A stretch of DNA of 64,000 bases from Arthrobacter gandavensis (GCF_009192735.1 NZ_VTFU01000002.1:620001-684000), one strand, 5' to 3'. Positions 1-9,366 are shown, numbered from the stretch's first letter. Notes: generated by a model from the sequence alone, not told the origin. A program made the numbers and translations.

Positions 1-100
1 GCCAGGGAATCCACTTCATCTCCGGGATCCGGGACGGGCAGCCCGCGATGCCCAGGCCTAAGCCGACAAGAACGATGACACTTAGCTGCAACACCTGCAT
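1..100 (-). CDS. Partial gene: N-terminus of a membrane or lipoprotein
   Basis: An open frame starts with ATG at 100 and runs off the left edge of the window, giving 33 residues. The start has a G-rich Shine-Dalgarno sequence (GGGGGAG) about 7 bases upstream. The peptide opens with a hydrophobic stretch (VLQLSVIVLVGLGLGIAG) followed by Cys at residue 21, so IAGC could be a lipobox. It lacks the usual positive charges at the extreme N-terminus, so a plain membrane segment is also possible. It is divergent from the lipoprotein gene at 302. The function cannot be judged from this fragment. Confidence 0.4.
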   Translation of the reverse strand, partial: MQVLQLSVIVLVGLGLGIAGCPSRIPEMKWIPW

Positions 101-301
101 GGTCTGTCTCCCCCGTATTTGGCCATAGCTTCCGGTGAACCTGCTTCGTAGGTGCGAGGCTACCAAAGCTTCCCAATCAGGGCAGTCGCATGGCGGGGGC
201 CGGAGACCGCAGGCCTACCTTTCCGTGCACCTTGTATCCCGGCCCTCCGCGGGGTGAGCCTTAAAGGGACCGTCACCGAAGTCCCGGTCAAAGGAGCCAA
301 C

Positions 302-949
302 ATGAAACCCACCGCCAGACTGGTTGCGGCCTCAGCGGCGCTTTGCCTCACTCTTTCCGCCTGCACCACTACCGGAAACGAAGCTGCTCCATCCCCCGGG
401 CCGACGACGGCTCCTTCATCAGCCACAGCTTCATCACCGCCCAGTTCTTCATCAGCCACGAGTTCTTCATCAGCCACGGCTTCTTCATCACCCGCTTCCC
501 CTTCACCGGCGACGCCTCCCGCCGGCGTTCCCGGGACGACGGAGGGGAGCGCTGCTCCGCCCCTGCCCACTGCCGGTCCCGGAGGAAAGTCTGCGCTCGA
601 AATGACTCCAGAGGAGGCCGGCTATGCCGTAATGGCCGGTGTAATCACTCTGGGCGAGTACTGCGCGAGAGACACGTTCTGGACGTCCGGCGACACCCAG
701 ATGTGCTATTACTACAACAATCCGGAAGTCCTAATGCCGCCGGACCCCCGCGAAACGTCATGGCGCGACAGCCCTACGCGTCAGTGGTTCACATACGACG
801 AGGCGTACGAAGCCTGGCAGTCAGGGATGCCCTACTACGTGGCTTTCTGCCTGAGCTATGTGCCGGTGACCGCAGGCGGTGTTTCTCAGTGCGACGGCAT
901 TCAGGCGGGAACGGTGGACGCGTATAGCGGCGAGTACATCGGCCCTTAG
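302..949 (+). CDS. Secreted lipoprotein, unknown function
   Basis: 215 residues. The ATG at 302 is preceded by AAAGGAG with 5-base spacing and directly begins a lipoprotein signal peptide ending in LSAC (lipid-modified Cys21). An in-frame extension to 152 exists but has no signal peptide or ribosome site. Residues about 25-100 are an Ala/Ser/Thr/Pro-rich linker built from imperfect DNA repeats of a TTCATCAGCCAC-like unit. The C-terminal 110 residues look folded, are rich in Tyr and Trp, and hold four Cys that could make two disulfides. It should sit on the outer face of the membrane. I do not recognise the domain. It converges on menC. Confidence 0.75.
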   Translation: MKPTARLVAASAALCLTLSACTTTGNEAAPSPGPTTAPSSATASSPPSSSSATSSSSATASSSPASPSPATPPAGVPGTTEGSAAPPLPTAGPGGKSALEMTPEEAGYAVMAGVITLGEYCARDTFWTSGDTQMCYYYNNPEVLMPPDPRETSWRDSPTRQWFTYDEAYEAWQSGMPYYVAFCLSYVPVTAGGVSQCDGIQAGTVDAYSGEYIGP

Positions 950-1109
950 AACGAACCGAATCCCGAGCTGCAGCCCGTGCTGCCTCAGAATGCCGGTATA
1001 TCGCGGGTACTGACGCACACGTTCCCACTGTCTGTGGCGCATGTACCCTCCTTGCCACAGGACCCAGGAGGCGACGCACGGCGGGAACCAGTGCGGCGTG
1101 AGCAACGCT

Positions 1110-2147
1110 CTAACCGGCCGCGGCCCCCGGCTCTCCCGGAAGCTGCGCATACACCCGGGCCAAGCGGTCCAGCCACCACCGGGTCGTCTCCGCGTCGGCG
1201 GCATAACGCTCCAGCAGCTCCTCTGAAACAGGAACTTCGCGCACCGCCAGCGCTCCGCCGTCGGGCAGCAGCGATTCCTCAGTCACGTCGCCGTCCATCA
1301 GCGACAGAGTGCCCAACCCGCAGGCATACGGCAGCTGCGGCAGGGAAGCGGCCAGCGCGACGCCGGCGCGGATACCCACCGACGTATCCAGTGCCGAACT
1401 GACGACGGCGGGCAACCCGGCGGCGGCCACAATGGCCAGGGCCCGGCGCACGCCGCCCAGCGGGGCCACCTTGACCACGATCAAGTCCGCAGCGTCTTCA
1501 CGGGCCACCCGCAGCGGGTCGGTTTCCTTGCGCACGCTTTCATCGGCGGCAATCAGCACCGGAACCCCGCGGCGCGCCAGCTCTTCCCGCACCGCCCGCA
1601 GTCCGGCAATGTCCGGGACCGGCTGCTCGGCGTATTCCAGCCCGGCCTCAGCCAAGGCTTCCAAAGCGGCGACGGCGGTGGAAACGTCCCAGCCGCCGTT
1701 GGCATCCACCCGGATCCCGGCGTCAGGCAGCAGCCGGCGGACCTCGGCCACCCGGGCCAGGTCCTCAGCCACGGTCTGGCCGCGCTCGGCCACCTTGACC
1801 TTGACCGCCGGCACGGGACCGAACCTGGACAGCACAGTTTCCACCTGTTCGACACCGACGGCGGGAACGGTCCCGTTCACCGGCACAGAGTCCCGGACCG
1901 GTTCCGGATACCCCTCCCCCGCCGCTTCCAGGGCCGCGGCAAGCCATGGTGCCGCCTCGGCGTCGTCGTACTCAGGGAAGGGGGAAAACTCAGCCCACCC
2001 TGCCGGGCCGGGAAGCAGCAGCGCCTCGCGGTGCAGGATGCCGCGGAATTTCACCCGCATGGGGACCGACACCACGCGGGCATCGGCGAGCAGTGCGGAC
2101 AGGTCCGGACGGAAGCCGGTCACCGGGGGAAGATCAGGAGTAGCCAC
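1110..2147 (-). CDS. menC: o-Succinylbenzoate synthase MenC
   Basis: 345 residues of the enolase superfamily, actinobacterial type. It dehydrates SHCHC to o-succinylbenzoate in menaquinone biosynthesis. The barrel residues are in place: KVK (Lys116/Lys118), metal ligands Asp148 (VDANGGW), Glu174 (YAEQP) and Asp202 (AADES), and the second catalytic lysine Lys226 (VVKVAP). The conserved N-terminal start RVKFRG is present. It is cytosolic. It stands alone here, about 50 kb from menB-menE-menA in the same window, so the pathway genes are split. A shorter start at the Met in VPMRVKF is possible. Confidence 0.9.
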   Translation of the reverse strand: MATPDLPPVTGFRPDLSALLADARVVSVPMRVKFRGILHREALLLPGPAGWAEFSPFPEYDDAEAAPWLAAALEAAGEGYPEPVRDSVPVNGTVPAVGVEQVETVLSRFGPVPAVKVKVAERGQTVAEDLARVAEVRRLLPDAGIRVDANGGWDVSTAVAALEALAEAGLEYAEQPVPDIAGLRAVREELARRGVPVLIAADESVRKETDPLRVAREDAADLIVVKVAPLGGVRRALAIVAAAGLPAVVSSALDTSVGIRAGVALAASLPQLPYACGLGTLSLMDGDVTEESLLPDGGALAVREVPVSEELLERYAADAETTRWWLDRLARVYAQLPGEPGAAAG

Positions 2148-2245
2148 TCAGCCAGCCTAGTCCCGCCACCCGTCTGCAGGCCCATGACAGCGGTCACAGC
2201 GGCCATTCAGGGAAGTGCCAAGATCCAGTGGCAGACTAGGAGGCG

Positions 2246-3157
2246 ATGAATACCCGCAATCTCCTGAACAGCCGCGCTCCAACCCGGCGCCGCCCGGCTC
2301 ACAACGCCGCTGTGTTCCTTTTCGGAGCCATGCTGTGCGCGGCCGCGGTGGCGGTAACCTACTGGGCGTTTGTCCGCACCACCACCGGCCAATTTGCGGA
2401 TGAGTCAGCATGGCGCGAGGCCGAGGTTGCCATGCCCGCGTCGCCGCTTCCGGTCCTGGAGTTCCTGGATAACCTGCCGCTGCTGTCGGTGTTTATCGCC
2501 GGCGCGGTGGTGCTGATGGTGACGGTGCGACGGCGGCGGCTGGCCCCTGCGGTTATTGCGCTGAGCACCTTTGCGGCAGCAAATATCAGCAGCCAGCTGC
2601 TCAAGCGGCTTTTCTTTGACCGGCCCGACCGCGGGGTCGTCACGCTCGACTTCAATTCCCTGCCCTCGGGCCACACCACGCTCGCGGCATCCGCAGCGGC
2701 TGTGGTCTTCCTTCTGGCGTCCCCGCGCTGGCGGCCGGTTGTTGCGGCGGTAGGCGGCAGCTATGCCGTGCTGGCGGGAGCGGCTACTTTCATCAATCTC
2801 TGGCACCGCCCGGCCGACGTCGTAGCCTCCTTCCTGGTGGTGGGGACATGGACGCTGATCGGCGGCCTGGTGATGATGCGGACATCACCGGATTGGAATT
2901 ACTGGCCTCCCGGCGGCCGGAGCCGCGGCGGTTCTTCTGTGTTTACGGCGCTGTGTGCCATTCCGGGCCTGCTGGCGCTGGTGCTCGCCGTGGGGAGCTA
3001 TCTGTACGTCTCCACCGGCACCACGATGCTGGGCAGCAGCGACTCCATGCTGCTGTACTTCTGGTCCGGACTGAGCCTGATTGTCGGAGTGGGGTATGTG
3101 CTCAGCGCGCTGGCCTGCTGGCTGTTCTCTATGCAGGCGGGAGATCCGGCCCGCTGA
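2246..3157 (+). CDS. PAP2-family phosphatase, membrane protein
   Basis: 303 residues with about six hydrophobic segments. The PAP2 active-site motifs appear in order: KRLFFDRP (about 120-127), PSGHTT (140-145) and a degenerate third motif with His187 and Asp191 (HRPAD). Such enzymes dephosphorylate lipid phosphates, for example undecaprenyl pyrophosphate or phosphatidic acid, at the outer face of the membrane; the substrate here is not evident. AGGAGG sits only two bases before the ATG, a short spacing. The 3' end overlaps the convergent MFS gene by 29 bases. It is divergent from menC. Confidence 0.82.
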   Translation: MNTRNLLNSRAPTRRRPAHNAAVFLFGAMLCAAAVAVTYWAFVRTTTGQFADESAWREAEVAMPASPLPVLEFLDNLPLLSVFIAGAVVLMVTVRRRRLAPAVIALSTFAAANISSQLLKRLFFDRPDRGVVTLDFNSLPSGHTTLAASAAAVVFLLASPRWRPVVAAVGGSYAVLAGAATFINLWHRPADVVASFLVVGTWTLIGGLVMMRTSPDWNYWPPGGRSRGGSSVFTALCAIPGLLALVLAVGSYLYVSTGTTMLGSSDSMLLYFWSGLSLIVGVGYVLSALACWLFSMQAGDPAR

Positions 3158-4481
3158 CCGGTCCCGCCGGTTTCCCCGAGGGGTCTCCGGCGGGGCCCCC
3201 GGTGGGGTTTCCGGCGGGGGTTCCGTAGCCGGGCCGCCCCTTGGGCACCCAGCGCCACAGCGCCGCGGCTCCCAGCAGCCCGAGACCGGCGGTTGCACCA
3301 ATGCCAGCGGAGAGGCTCGCCAGCGCGGTAACCGCTGAGAGCAGCGCCGGTCCGGCCATGGTGCCGGTGTCGGCGAGCAGCCGCCAGATGCCCAGGAACT
3401 GCGGACGCCCCGGAGACGGGGAGAAGTCCGCGCCCAGTGTCATCACAATGCCCGATCCGATGCCGTTGCCGAAGCCCAGGACCAGGGAGACCAGCAGCAA
3501 TCCGGTTCCATTGGTGGTCAGCGGCACCAGGGCCAGGCCCGCGGCCATGGTGAGCATGCACGGCACCGCCACCCACCGCCGGCCTTTCAGGTCCATGACT
3601 TTGCCGGCCGGATAGAAGATCAGCATGTCGATGGCGCCGGAGAGCCCGTAGATGAGCGCGGTTTGGGTGGGGTCCAGGCCAATGTGCTGGGCCCACAGCG
3701 GAATTACTGCCTGCCGGGAGGCCCGCACGGCAGCAATCAACAGGATCCCCAGCCCCAGGGTCCGGAACACCCGGCCGTGGCTGCGCAGGACCGATCGGAC
3801 GGTGGGCGCCGGGGTCACCGGCAGTCCCGGACCGGACCCGGAACCGGCGCCTGAGCCAGCGGCACCGGATTTACCGCCCGTCCTGCCGCCCCGGCGGCTT
3901 ACTCTTTCAGCGGGAAGGCGGAGTTCGGGAACTTTCAGGCTGATGACGCCCGCCAGCAGGGCCGCTGTGGCGCCCACCCAATATGCGCCGGGAGTGCCGG
4001 CGAAGGAGATGGCGCCGGCACCGGCAAACGGACCGGCGAAGACTCCGATCCGGTTTACTCCGCCGAGCGTGGACAAGGCCCGGGCCCGGAAAAACACCGG
4101 CACCGCCTCGGTCAGGTAGCTTTGCCGCGCCAGGCCGAAGACCGACCCGGCCATCCCCACCATGAACACCGCGACGGCGAAGAGCCACAGCACCGGGGCC
4201 AGGGCAGCGGTCACCATGGCCGCCGCGCACCAGAGCGAAGCGATAACCAGCGCCCACTTTTCGCCGAAGCGCGTGGTGAGCACCGTTGCCGGAACGTTCG
4301 TCAGCAGGGAGCCGATGCCGGTCAGGGTGATCACCAGGGCCGCCAGAGCCACGGTGGCGCCAAGGTCCCGTGCCGTCAGTGCGATAACCGGCAGGATGGC
4401 GCCCGTCGCCACGCCGTACAGCAGGGTGGGCCCGAATGCCGGAACGGCTATGGTCTTGAGGCTGAAAGAGTCGACAGGCAC
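3129..4481 (-). CDS. MFS transporter with Gly/Pro-rich tail
   Basis: 450 residues, with about 12 hydrophobic segments in two halves separated by a Gly/Ser/Arg-rich loop near residues 190-225. The DLKGRR element after the seventh segment resembles the conserved MFS loop. No substrate can be assigned; the fold suggests a drug or metabolite exporter. The last 30 residues are a low-complexity tail of TPAGNPTGGPAGDPSG type encoded by tandem DNA repeats. Translation probably begins at GTG 4481, with no clear Shine-Dalgarno sequence. It follows the MBL-fold gene by 18 bases, so the two are probably co-transcribed. Confidence 0.8.
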   Translation of the reverse strand: MPVDSFSLKTIAVPAFGPTLLYGVATGAILPVIALTARDLGATVALAALVITLTGIGSLLTNVPATVLTTRFGEKWALVIASLWCAAAMVTAALAPVLWLFAVAVFMVGMAGSVFGLARQSYLTEAVPVFFRARALSTLGGVNRIGVFAGPFAGAGAISFAGTPGAYWVGATAALLAGVISLKVPELRLPAERVSRRGGRTGGKSGAAGSGAGSGSGPGLPVTPAPTVRSVLRSHGRVFRTLGLGILLIAAVRASRQAVIPLWAQHIGLDPTQTALIYGLSGAIDMLIFYPAGKVMDLKGRRWVAVPCMLTMAAGLALVPLTTNGTGLLLVSLVLGFGNGIGSGIVMTLGADFSPSPGRPQFLGIWRLLADTGTMAGPALLSAVTALASLSAGIGATAGLGLLGAAALWRWVPKGRPGYGTPAGNPTGGPAGDPSGKPAGPVSGPDLPPA

Positions 4482-4499
4482 CGGTTCAGGGTACCGCCA

Positions 4500-5351
4500 C
4501 TACTGCTTGAGCCACTTCCAGCGGGCCAGCGTGCGCAGCCGCATCAGCAGCGCGCGGGACTGTTCCGGCCCGTACGGCAGGATGGGGATTGCCTTGGTCA
4601 TGTCCACTGAGGCCTGTTCCATCGCGCTGCGGGTGACGGTGACGGCGGTGCGCATCTTGTTCATTTGCGTGGTCACGAAGTCAACGGTCACCGGCATGCC
4701 GTGTCCGGGGACGAACAAACTGTACAGATCGTCGAGCGCGCTCATCTTGCCCAGCGTGCGGATCCACTCCTTGGGGAAGGAATCCTCGAAGGACGGGTCC
4801 GCGCCTTCCTCCACAAGGTCTCCGGTGAACAGGACGTCACCGGCGCCCACCAGCAGGTCATGGTCGGTGTGCCCGCGGCCCAAATGGAACAGAGTCACGG
4901 ATATGCCGCCCAAATCCAGGTCAACGGGTGCACCGTCGACCAGCCGGTTCGGAACCCGGATTTCCGTGTGGACACCCTCGCCCGCGGCCATCTCAGCTTC
5001 CACCCCGGCGACGGCCGGACGCTGGGAGTCGCCGGATTCGGCAATGACGGCGGCGCACCGGCTGGTTGCCCAGATGTCCTCCACCCCGTTGGCAGCGAGG
5101 ACTGCGTTGCCGAAGTGATGGTCAAAGTGCGCGTGCGTGTTTACGGCAGTCAAGGGCAGGTCGGTGACCTCCCGGACAGCGGTGAGAATGCCACACCCCT
5201 GCCGCGGCCCGGCACCGGTGTCAATAATCAGGGCCCGCTCGTCGCCAATCACCAGGCCCGTGTTCATGCCGAACCCCGGGTTGGTGCGCACCAACACCCG
5301 CGGGGCCACCTCCCGCCACGTTGCGGAGTCCTGCCCGGCTGCGTCGGTCAT
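4500..5351 (-). CDS. MBL-fold metallo-hydrolase
   Basis: 283 residues. It carries the metallo-beta-lactamase zinc signature HAHFDH (73-78), then a histidine in GHTDHD (about 161), Asp in FTGDLV (about 178) and His in VPGHG (about 216). These ligate a binuclear metal centre, as in hydroxyacylglutathione hydrolases and related enzymes; the substrate is unknown. The start is set at ATG 5351 because GGAAGGA lies about 8 bases upstream; a longer frame to 5393 lacks such a site. It lies 102 bases downstream of the bkd operon and directly upstream of the MFS gene. Confidence 0.85.
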   Translation of the reverse strand: MTDAAGQDSATWREVAPRVLVRTNPGFGMNTGLVIGDERALIIDTGAGPRQGCGILTAVREVTDLPLTAVNTHAHFDHHFGNAVLAANGVEDIWATSRCAAVIAESGDSQRPAVAGVEAEMAAGEGVHTEIRVPNRLVDGAPVDLDLGGISVTLFHLGRGHTDHDLLVGAGDVLFTGDLVEEGADPSFEDSFPKEWIRTLGKMSALDDLYSLFVPGHGMPVTVDFVTTQMNKMRTAVTVTRSAMEQASVDMTKAIPILPYGPEQSRALLMRLRTLARWKWLKQ

Positions 5352-5453
5352 GGAATGGTCCTTCCGGGTTCGGGTGCCAAGTGTCGCCTCCAACCTATCG
5401 CGGCAGCCCGGCGAAGGCGGTGCCGGGGAGCGAATGTTGCTTCCCCCGTCCTT

Positions 5454-6965
5454 TCACAGGTCGGCCAACACGCTGCCCGGATTCTCGATGACATCGGCAA
5501 CATAGCGCAGGAAGCCCCCGGCGGTGCCGCCGTCGCACACCCGGTGGTCGAAGACCAGGGTCAGCTCGGTCAGCTTCCGGACCGCCAGTTCTCCGTCGAC
5601 CACCCACGGCTTGTCGATGATGCGGCCAATCCCCAGGATGGCCGACTCCGGATAGTTGATGATCGCGGCGCTGCCGTCCACTCCGAACACTCCATAATTG
5701 TTCAGCGTGAAGGTGCCCGACGTCAGCTCCGCCGGCGTCGCCCGGCCTGCCCGGGCGGCGGCCGTGAGGCGGCGGATTTCAGCATCCAGCTGCCGCGCGT
5801 TCATGGTGTCCGCCCGCCGGATTGAGGGCACCATAAGCCCGCGGTCGGTCTGGGCCGCGAATCCCAGGTTCACTCCCTCGTAGGCGGTGAGCTGCGCACC
5901 TTCCGCCGGGGAGACAGCCGGATCGAACCGGGTGTTGAGTTCGGGGAACTTCGCCAGTCCGGCCAGGACAAACCGGGCGAGGAACGCCAGCAGACCGGGG
6001 GTGCTGTCCGGGTGCCGGCGTTTGAGGTCCGCCCGCAGCTCCAGCAGTGCCGTTGCATCCACGTCCACCCACACGGTGGCCTCGGGAATGATGCTGCGGC
6101 TGGCGGTCAGGTTCGCGGCGACGGTCTTCCGCAGCCCGGTGACCGGGGTGCGCGACGCAATATTCAGGCCGGTGCGCCGGTCTGGACCTGCTTCGCCGCT
6201 TGGCCCGGTGCGCGGGTCTGGACCTGCTTCGCCGCTTGGCCCGGTGGCGACGGCATCTGCCTGATTGCTACCGGCAGATGCCCCGTTACTGCCCGCAGCA
6301 GCAAGGGCCGCTTCAATGTCTGAGCGCAGGATCAGGTGATTCGGTCCGGTCCCGGAAATGTCCGCTAACCGCAGTCCCCCGTCCCGTGCCAGCTTCCGGA
6401 CGAGCGGAGAAATGCAGCGCGGCGCTTCAGCGTGCGGTGCTTCAGCGTCCAGTGCTTCAGCGTCCAGTGCTTCGCTTTGCAGGACCTGGGCGGGCACACG
6501 GACCGGAGCGGCGGCTGAAGCCCGTGATCTGCGGGTCCGCCGCGCCACGGCGTGCCCGCCGGGGGTGCCGTAGCCAATCAGGACATTGCCTGAGCCTGCC
6601 TTTTCCTCCTGCCGGTAGGCTTCGCCGTCAGGGTCGCTGTGCCCAGGAGGGTCGCTGTGCCCGGTCGCCGGGCCTGAGGCGGAAATTTCTGATGCCGCCA
6701 TGCCGGCCGCTGCAACAGCCGATGCCGACGGCATCACCGAGATCAGCGGGCGGCCGACGTCGAGCGTTTGTCCCGCTTCCCCGTGCAGCTGTGCGACGGT
6801 GCCGGCAAACGGGGACGGCACCTCGACGAGCGATTTGGCGGTCTCCACCTCGGCCACGGGCTGGTCAACGCGGATTTCATCGCCCACAGCCACCAGCCAG
6901 GTGACCAGCTCGGCTTCGGTCAGGCCTTCGCCCAGATCCGGCAGCAGGAAGGTGCGCACGCTCAT
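5454..6965 (-). CDS. bkdC: Branched-chain 2-oxoacid dehydrogenase E2 (lipoyl acyltransferase)
   Basis: 503 residues. One lipoyl domain at the N-terminus has the lipoylated lysine in VETAKSL (Lys44). A peripheral subunit-binding domain (ISPLVRKLA) lies near 195-230. The C-terminal acyltransferase domain has the catalytic FDHRVCDGG. It transfers acyl groups from lipoamide to CoA in branched-chain amino acid breakdown. The linkers carry in-frame minisatellites: a 5-residue LDAEA-type repeat and a 12-residue GPSGEAGPD-type repeat. The ATG overlaps the E1-beta stop codon by four bases (ATGA), implying translational coupling. E3 is not encoded nearby. Confidence 0.9.
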   Translation of the reverse strand: MSVRTFLLPDLGEGLTEAELVTWLVAVGDEIRVDQPVAEVETAKSLVEVPSPFAGTVAQLHGEAGQTLDVGRPLISVMPSASAVAAAGMAASEISASGPATGHSDPPGHSDPDGEAYRQEEKAGSGNVLIGYGTPGGHAVARRTRRSRASAAAPVRVPAQVLQSEALDAEALDAEAPHAEAPRCISPLVRKLARDGGLRLADISGTGPNHLILRSDIEAALAAAGSNGASAGSNQADAVATGPSGEAGPDPRTGPSGEAGPDRRTGLNIASRTPVTGLRKTVAANLTASRSIIPEATVWVDVDATALLELRADLKRRHPDSTPGLLAFLARFVLAGLAKFPELNTRFDPAVSPAEGAQLTAYEGVNLGFAAQTDRGLMVPSIRRADTMNARQLDAEIRRLTAAARAGRATPAELTSGTFTLNNYGVFGVDGSAAIINYPESAILGIGRIIDKPWVVDGELAVRKLTELTLVFDHRVCDGGTAGGFLRYVADVIENPGSVLADL

Positions 6966-8053
6966 CGGTCCTCCCACTGCAGTTCGTCAACGGCGTCCAG
7001 GATCCGGTCAACGCTCGGCAGGAACCAGTGCTCCAGCTTGGGTGCCGGGTAAGGGATGTCGAATCCGGTCACCCGCAGCACGGGCGCGGCCAGCGAGTGG
7101 AAACAGCGCTCCTGTACCCGGGCCACGATTTCCGAGGCGACGGAGGCGAAGCCGGGAGCTTCGGAGATGACGACGGCGCGGCCGGTCCGGCGGACCGACG
7201 CGGTGACGGTCTCGTCGTCGAAGGGCACGATGGAGCGTAGGTCGATCACTTCCAGGGACCGCCCTTCGGCGGCGGCGGCATCAGCTGCCGCGAGGGCGGT
7301 CGAGACGGAAGGCCCGTACGCAATCAGGGTTGCATCCGTGCCCGGCCGCGCCACCGCAGCTGTACCGATGGCGCCGGTCAGGCTGCCGCCGTCGCGCTCC
7401 GCTGGATCTGCGGAACCGCCCGGAGCATCGAAACGGGCGCGCAGTGCCACCAGGTCAACATCTTCCTTGGTCCAGTAGAGCTTTTTCGGTTCCAGGAACA
7501 CCACCGGATCGTTCAGGCGGATCGCTTCCCGGAGCAGCGTGTAGGCGTCGGCGACATTTGCGGGCGCCACGACGGTCAACCCCGGAGTGTGCGCGTAGTA
7601 GGACTCGGAGGAGTCGCAGTGGTGCTCCACTCCTCCGATGCCGCCGGCGTAGGGAATCCGGATGACCAGCGGCAGGCGGACCTTGCCGCGGGTGCGGTTG
7701 GCCATTTTCGCTGCATGGCTGACCACCTGCTCGAAGGCCGGGTAGGCAAAGGCATCGAACTGCATCTCGACCACGGGCCGCATGCCGTTCATCGCCATGC
7801 CCACGGCCATTCCCATGATGCCGGCCTCGGCCAGCGGGGTGTCGAAGCAGCGTTCCTCCCCGAAGCGGGCGGTCAGTCCGTCGGTGATGCGGAAGACGCC
7901 GCCCAGCGGGCCCACGTCCTCGCCGAACATCAGGACGGCTGAATCGGCGGCCATTTCGTCGGCCAGCGCGGTGTTCAGCGCCTTGGCGAAGGTCAGGGAC
8001 TCCGGTGCCGCCGCGGCGGAGGGGGAAGCTTCCACGGTTTGGGTAACAGTCAT
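6962..8053 (-). CDS. bkdB: Branched-chain 2-oxoacid dehydrogenase E1 beta subunit
   Basis: 363 residues with the transketolase-like pyrimidine-binding domain and C-terminal domain of E1 beta subunits. Family landmarks include FGEDVGPLGGVFR, DTPLAEAGI, and PYAGGIGGVEHHCDSSES, plus FLEPKKLYW typical of the branched-chain type. With E1 alpha it makes the TPP-dependent 2-oxoacid decarboxylase. The first 20 residues are a poorly conserved Ala/Ser extension. It sits 12 bases after the E1-alpha gene and overlaps the E2 start by 4 bases. Confidence 0.92.
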   Translation of the reverse strand: MTVTQTVEASPSAAAAPESLTFAKALNTALADEMAADSAVLMFGEDVGPLGGVFRITDGLTARFGEERCFDTPLAEAGIMGMAVGMAMNGMRPVVEMQFDAFAYPAFEQVVSHAAKMANRTRGKVRLPLVIRIPYAGGIGGVEHHCDSSESYYAHTPGLTVVAPANVADAYTLLREAIRLNDPVVFLEPKKLYWTKEDVDLVALRARFDAPGGSADPAERDGGSLTGAIGTAAVARPGTDATLIAYGPSVSTALAAADAAAAEGRSLEVIDLRSIVPFDDETVTASVRRTGRAVVISEAPGFASVASEIVARVQERCFHSLAAPVLRVTGFDIPYPAPKLEHWFLPSVDRILDAVDELQWEDR

Positions 8054-8065
8054 GGTTGGTGCCTT

Positions 8066-9229
8066 TCAGCCGTCTTCGCGCGAAAGTTCGTCGCGCAGCT
8101 GGGCGGCCTGTTCCTCAAGCTGTGGTGTGCGGCGGGCATAAACGTGGGCAAAAAGTTCCTGGGGGTCAGGCTCAGCCTCAGTGTTCAACCCATCACGAAT
8201 GTGCGTGGCAATTGCCTCAGCGTCCGAGGCAAAGCGGAGTTCGTCGTCGTCCGCCAGCAGGTTCAGGCCCCGCAGGTATGCACGCATCCGGGTGATCGGA
8301 TCCCGCGGCACCCACTGCTCAACGTCCTCCGGGCTGCGGTAGCGCGCGGCGTCGTCGGCATTGGTGTGCGCCTGCATCCGGTACGTGTGCGCCTCGATAA
8401 GGGACGGGCCCGCCCCCTCCCGCGCCCGCTCCACCGCGGCTCCGAGCACGGCGAGCAGAGCGGCCAGGTCATTGCCGTCCACCCGCTCCCCCGGCATGCC
8501 GTAACCGATGGCCTTGTGTGCCAGCGATGGCGCCACGGACTGGTTCTTCAGGGGCACCGAGATGGCGTATTCGTTGTTTTGCACAAAAAACACCACCGGA
8601 ACGTGGAAGACGGCGGCGAAGTTCAGTGCCTCGTGAAAGTCCCCTTCGCTGGTGGCGCCGTCGCCGCACATCGCCAGCACCACGGTGTCTTCGCCCCGAA
8701 GCTTAGCGGCGTGGGCCACCCCGACGGCGTGCAGCAGCTGCGTCGCCAGCGGGGTTGCCTGCGGTGCCGTGTGATGTTCGTAGGGGTCGTAGCCGGAGTG
8801 CCAGTCACCGCGCAGCAGCGTCAGGACCTCGAGCGGATCCACGCCGCGGGAGACCACCGCAACGGTGTCGCGGTAGGTCGGAAAGAGCCAGTCTCCGGAT
8901 TCAAGGACGACGGCGGCGGCCACCTGGCAGGCTTCCTGCCCGTGCGATGAGGGATAGACGGCGAGCCGGCCCTGCCGCACGAGGGCGTTTGCCTGGTCGT
9001 TGATGCGCCGGCCGGCAACCAGCCGGGCATAGGCATCCAAAAGGGCATCGCCGTCGGGCAGCGGATACCGGTCATCGTGGCGGTGGTTGCCGTCCGGATC
9101 CACGAGCTGCACCGGAACAGCGGACGGGAGCAGGTGCGCATCGGTGTCCGGGATATTGCTGGCACGCGCCGCGTTCCGGCGCGGATCTTCCATTGAAGCG
9201 GGGGGCTGATTGCCCGTGAATATCGTCAT
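8066..9229 (-). CDS. bkdA: Branched-chain 2-oxoacid dehydrogenase E1 alpha subunit
   Basis: 387 residues. The TPP-binding motif GDGATSEGDFHEALNFA, ending in QNNEYAIS, is intact, as are YPSSHGQEA and the phosphorylation-loop region THRMQAHT-like (TYRMQAHTNADD). It decarboxylates branched 2-oxoacids from Val, Leu and Ile. The start is chosen at ATG 9229 because GGAGG lies 5 bases upstream; the longer frame to 9250 lacks a site. It is the first gene of the bkdABC operon and is divergent from an Lrp/AsnC regulator, whose control region is shared. Confidence 0.92.
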   Translation of the reverse strand: MTIFTGNQPPASMEDPRRNAARASNIPDTDAHLLPSAVPVQLVDPDGNHRHDDRYPLPDGDALLDAYARLVAGRRINDQANALVRQGRLAVYPSSHGQEACQVAAAVVLESGDWLFPTYRDTVAVVSRGVDPLEVLTLLRGDWHSGYDPYEHHTAPQATPLATQLLHAVGVAHAAKLRGEDTVVLAMCGDGATSEGDFHEALNFAAVFHVPVVFFVQNNEYAISVPLKNQSVAPSLAHKAIGYGMPGERVDGNDLAALLAVLGAAVERAREGAGPSLIEAHTYRMQAHTNADDAARYRSPEDVEQWVPRDPITRMRAYLRGLNLLADDDELRFASDAEAIATHIRDGLNTEAEPDPQELFAHVYARRTPQLEEQAAQLRDELSREDG

Positions 9230-9366
9230 TCTGCCTCCGTCAGCGGCCATCGCGGGGCATCTTTGCCGTGGATGTTCTGTTGTCCCAGTATGCTGACGGA
9301 CCCGGATTCGTATCCAGAGAATGCCGAAACCGTAGATGGTTGATGCCTATGGGGCTACGCTGATGG

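Noticed and set aside
4162-5118. Plus-strand open frame opposite the MFS and MBL genes
   Set aside because: Ser/Arg/Thr-rich composition typical of antisense frames; the minus-strand genes have clear motifs.
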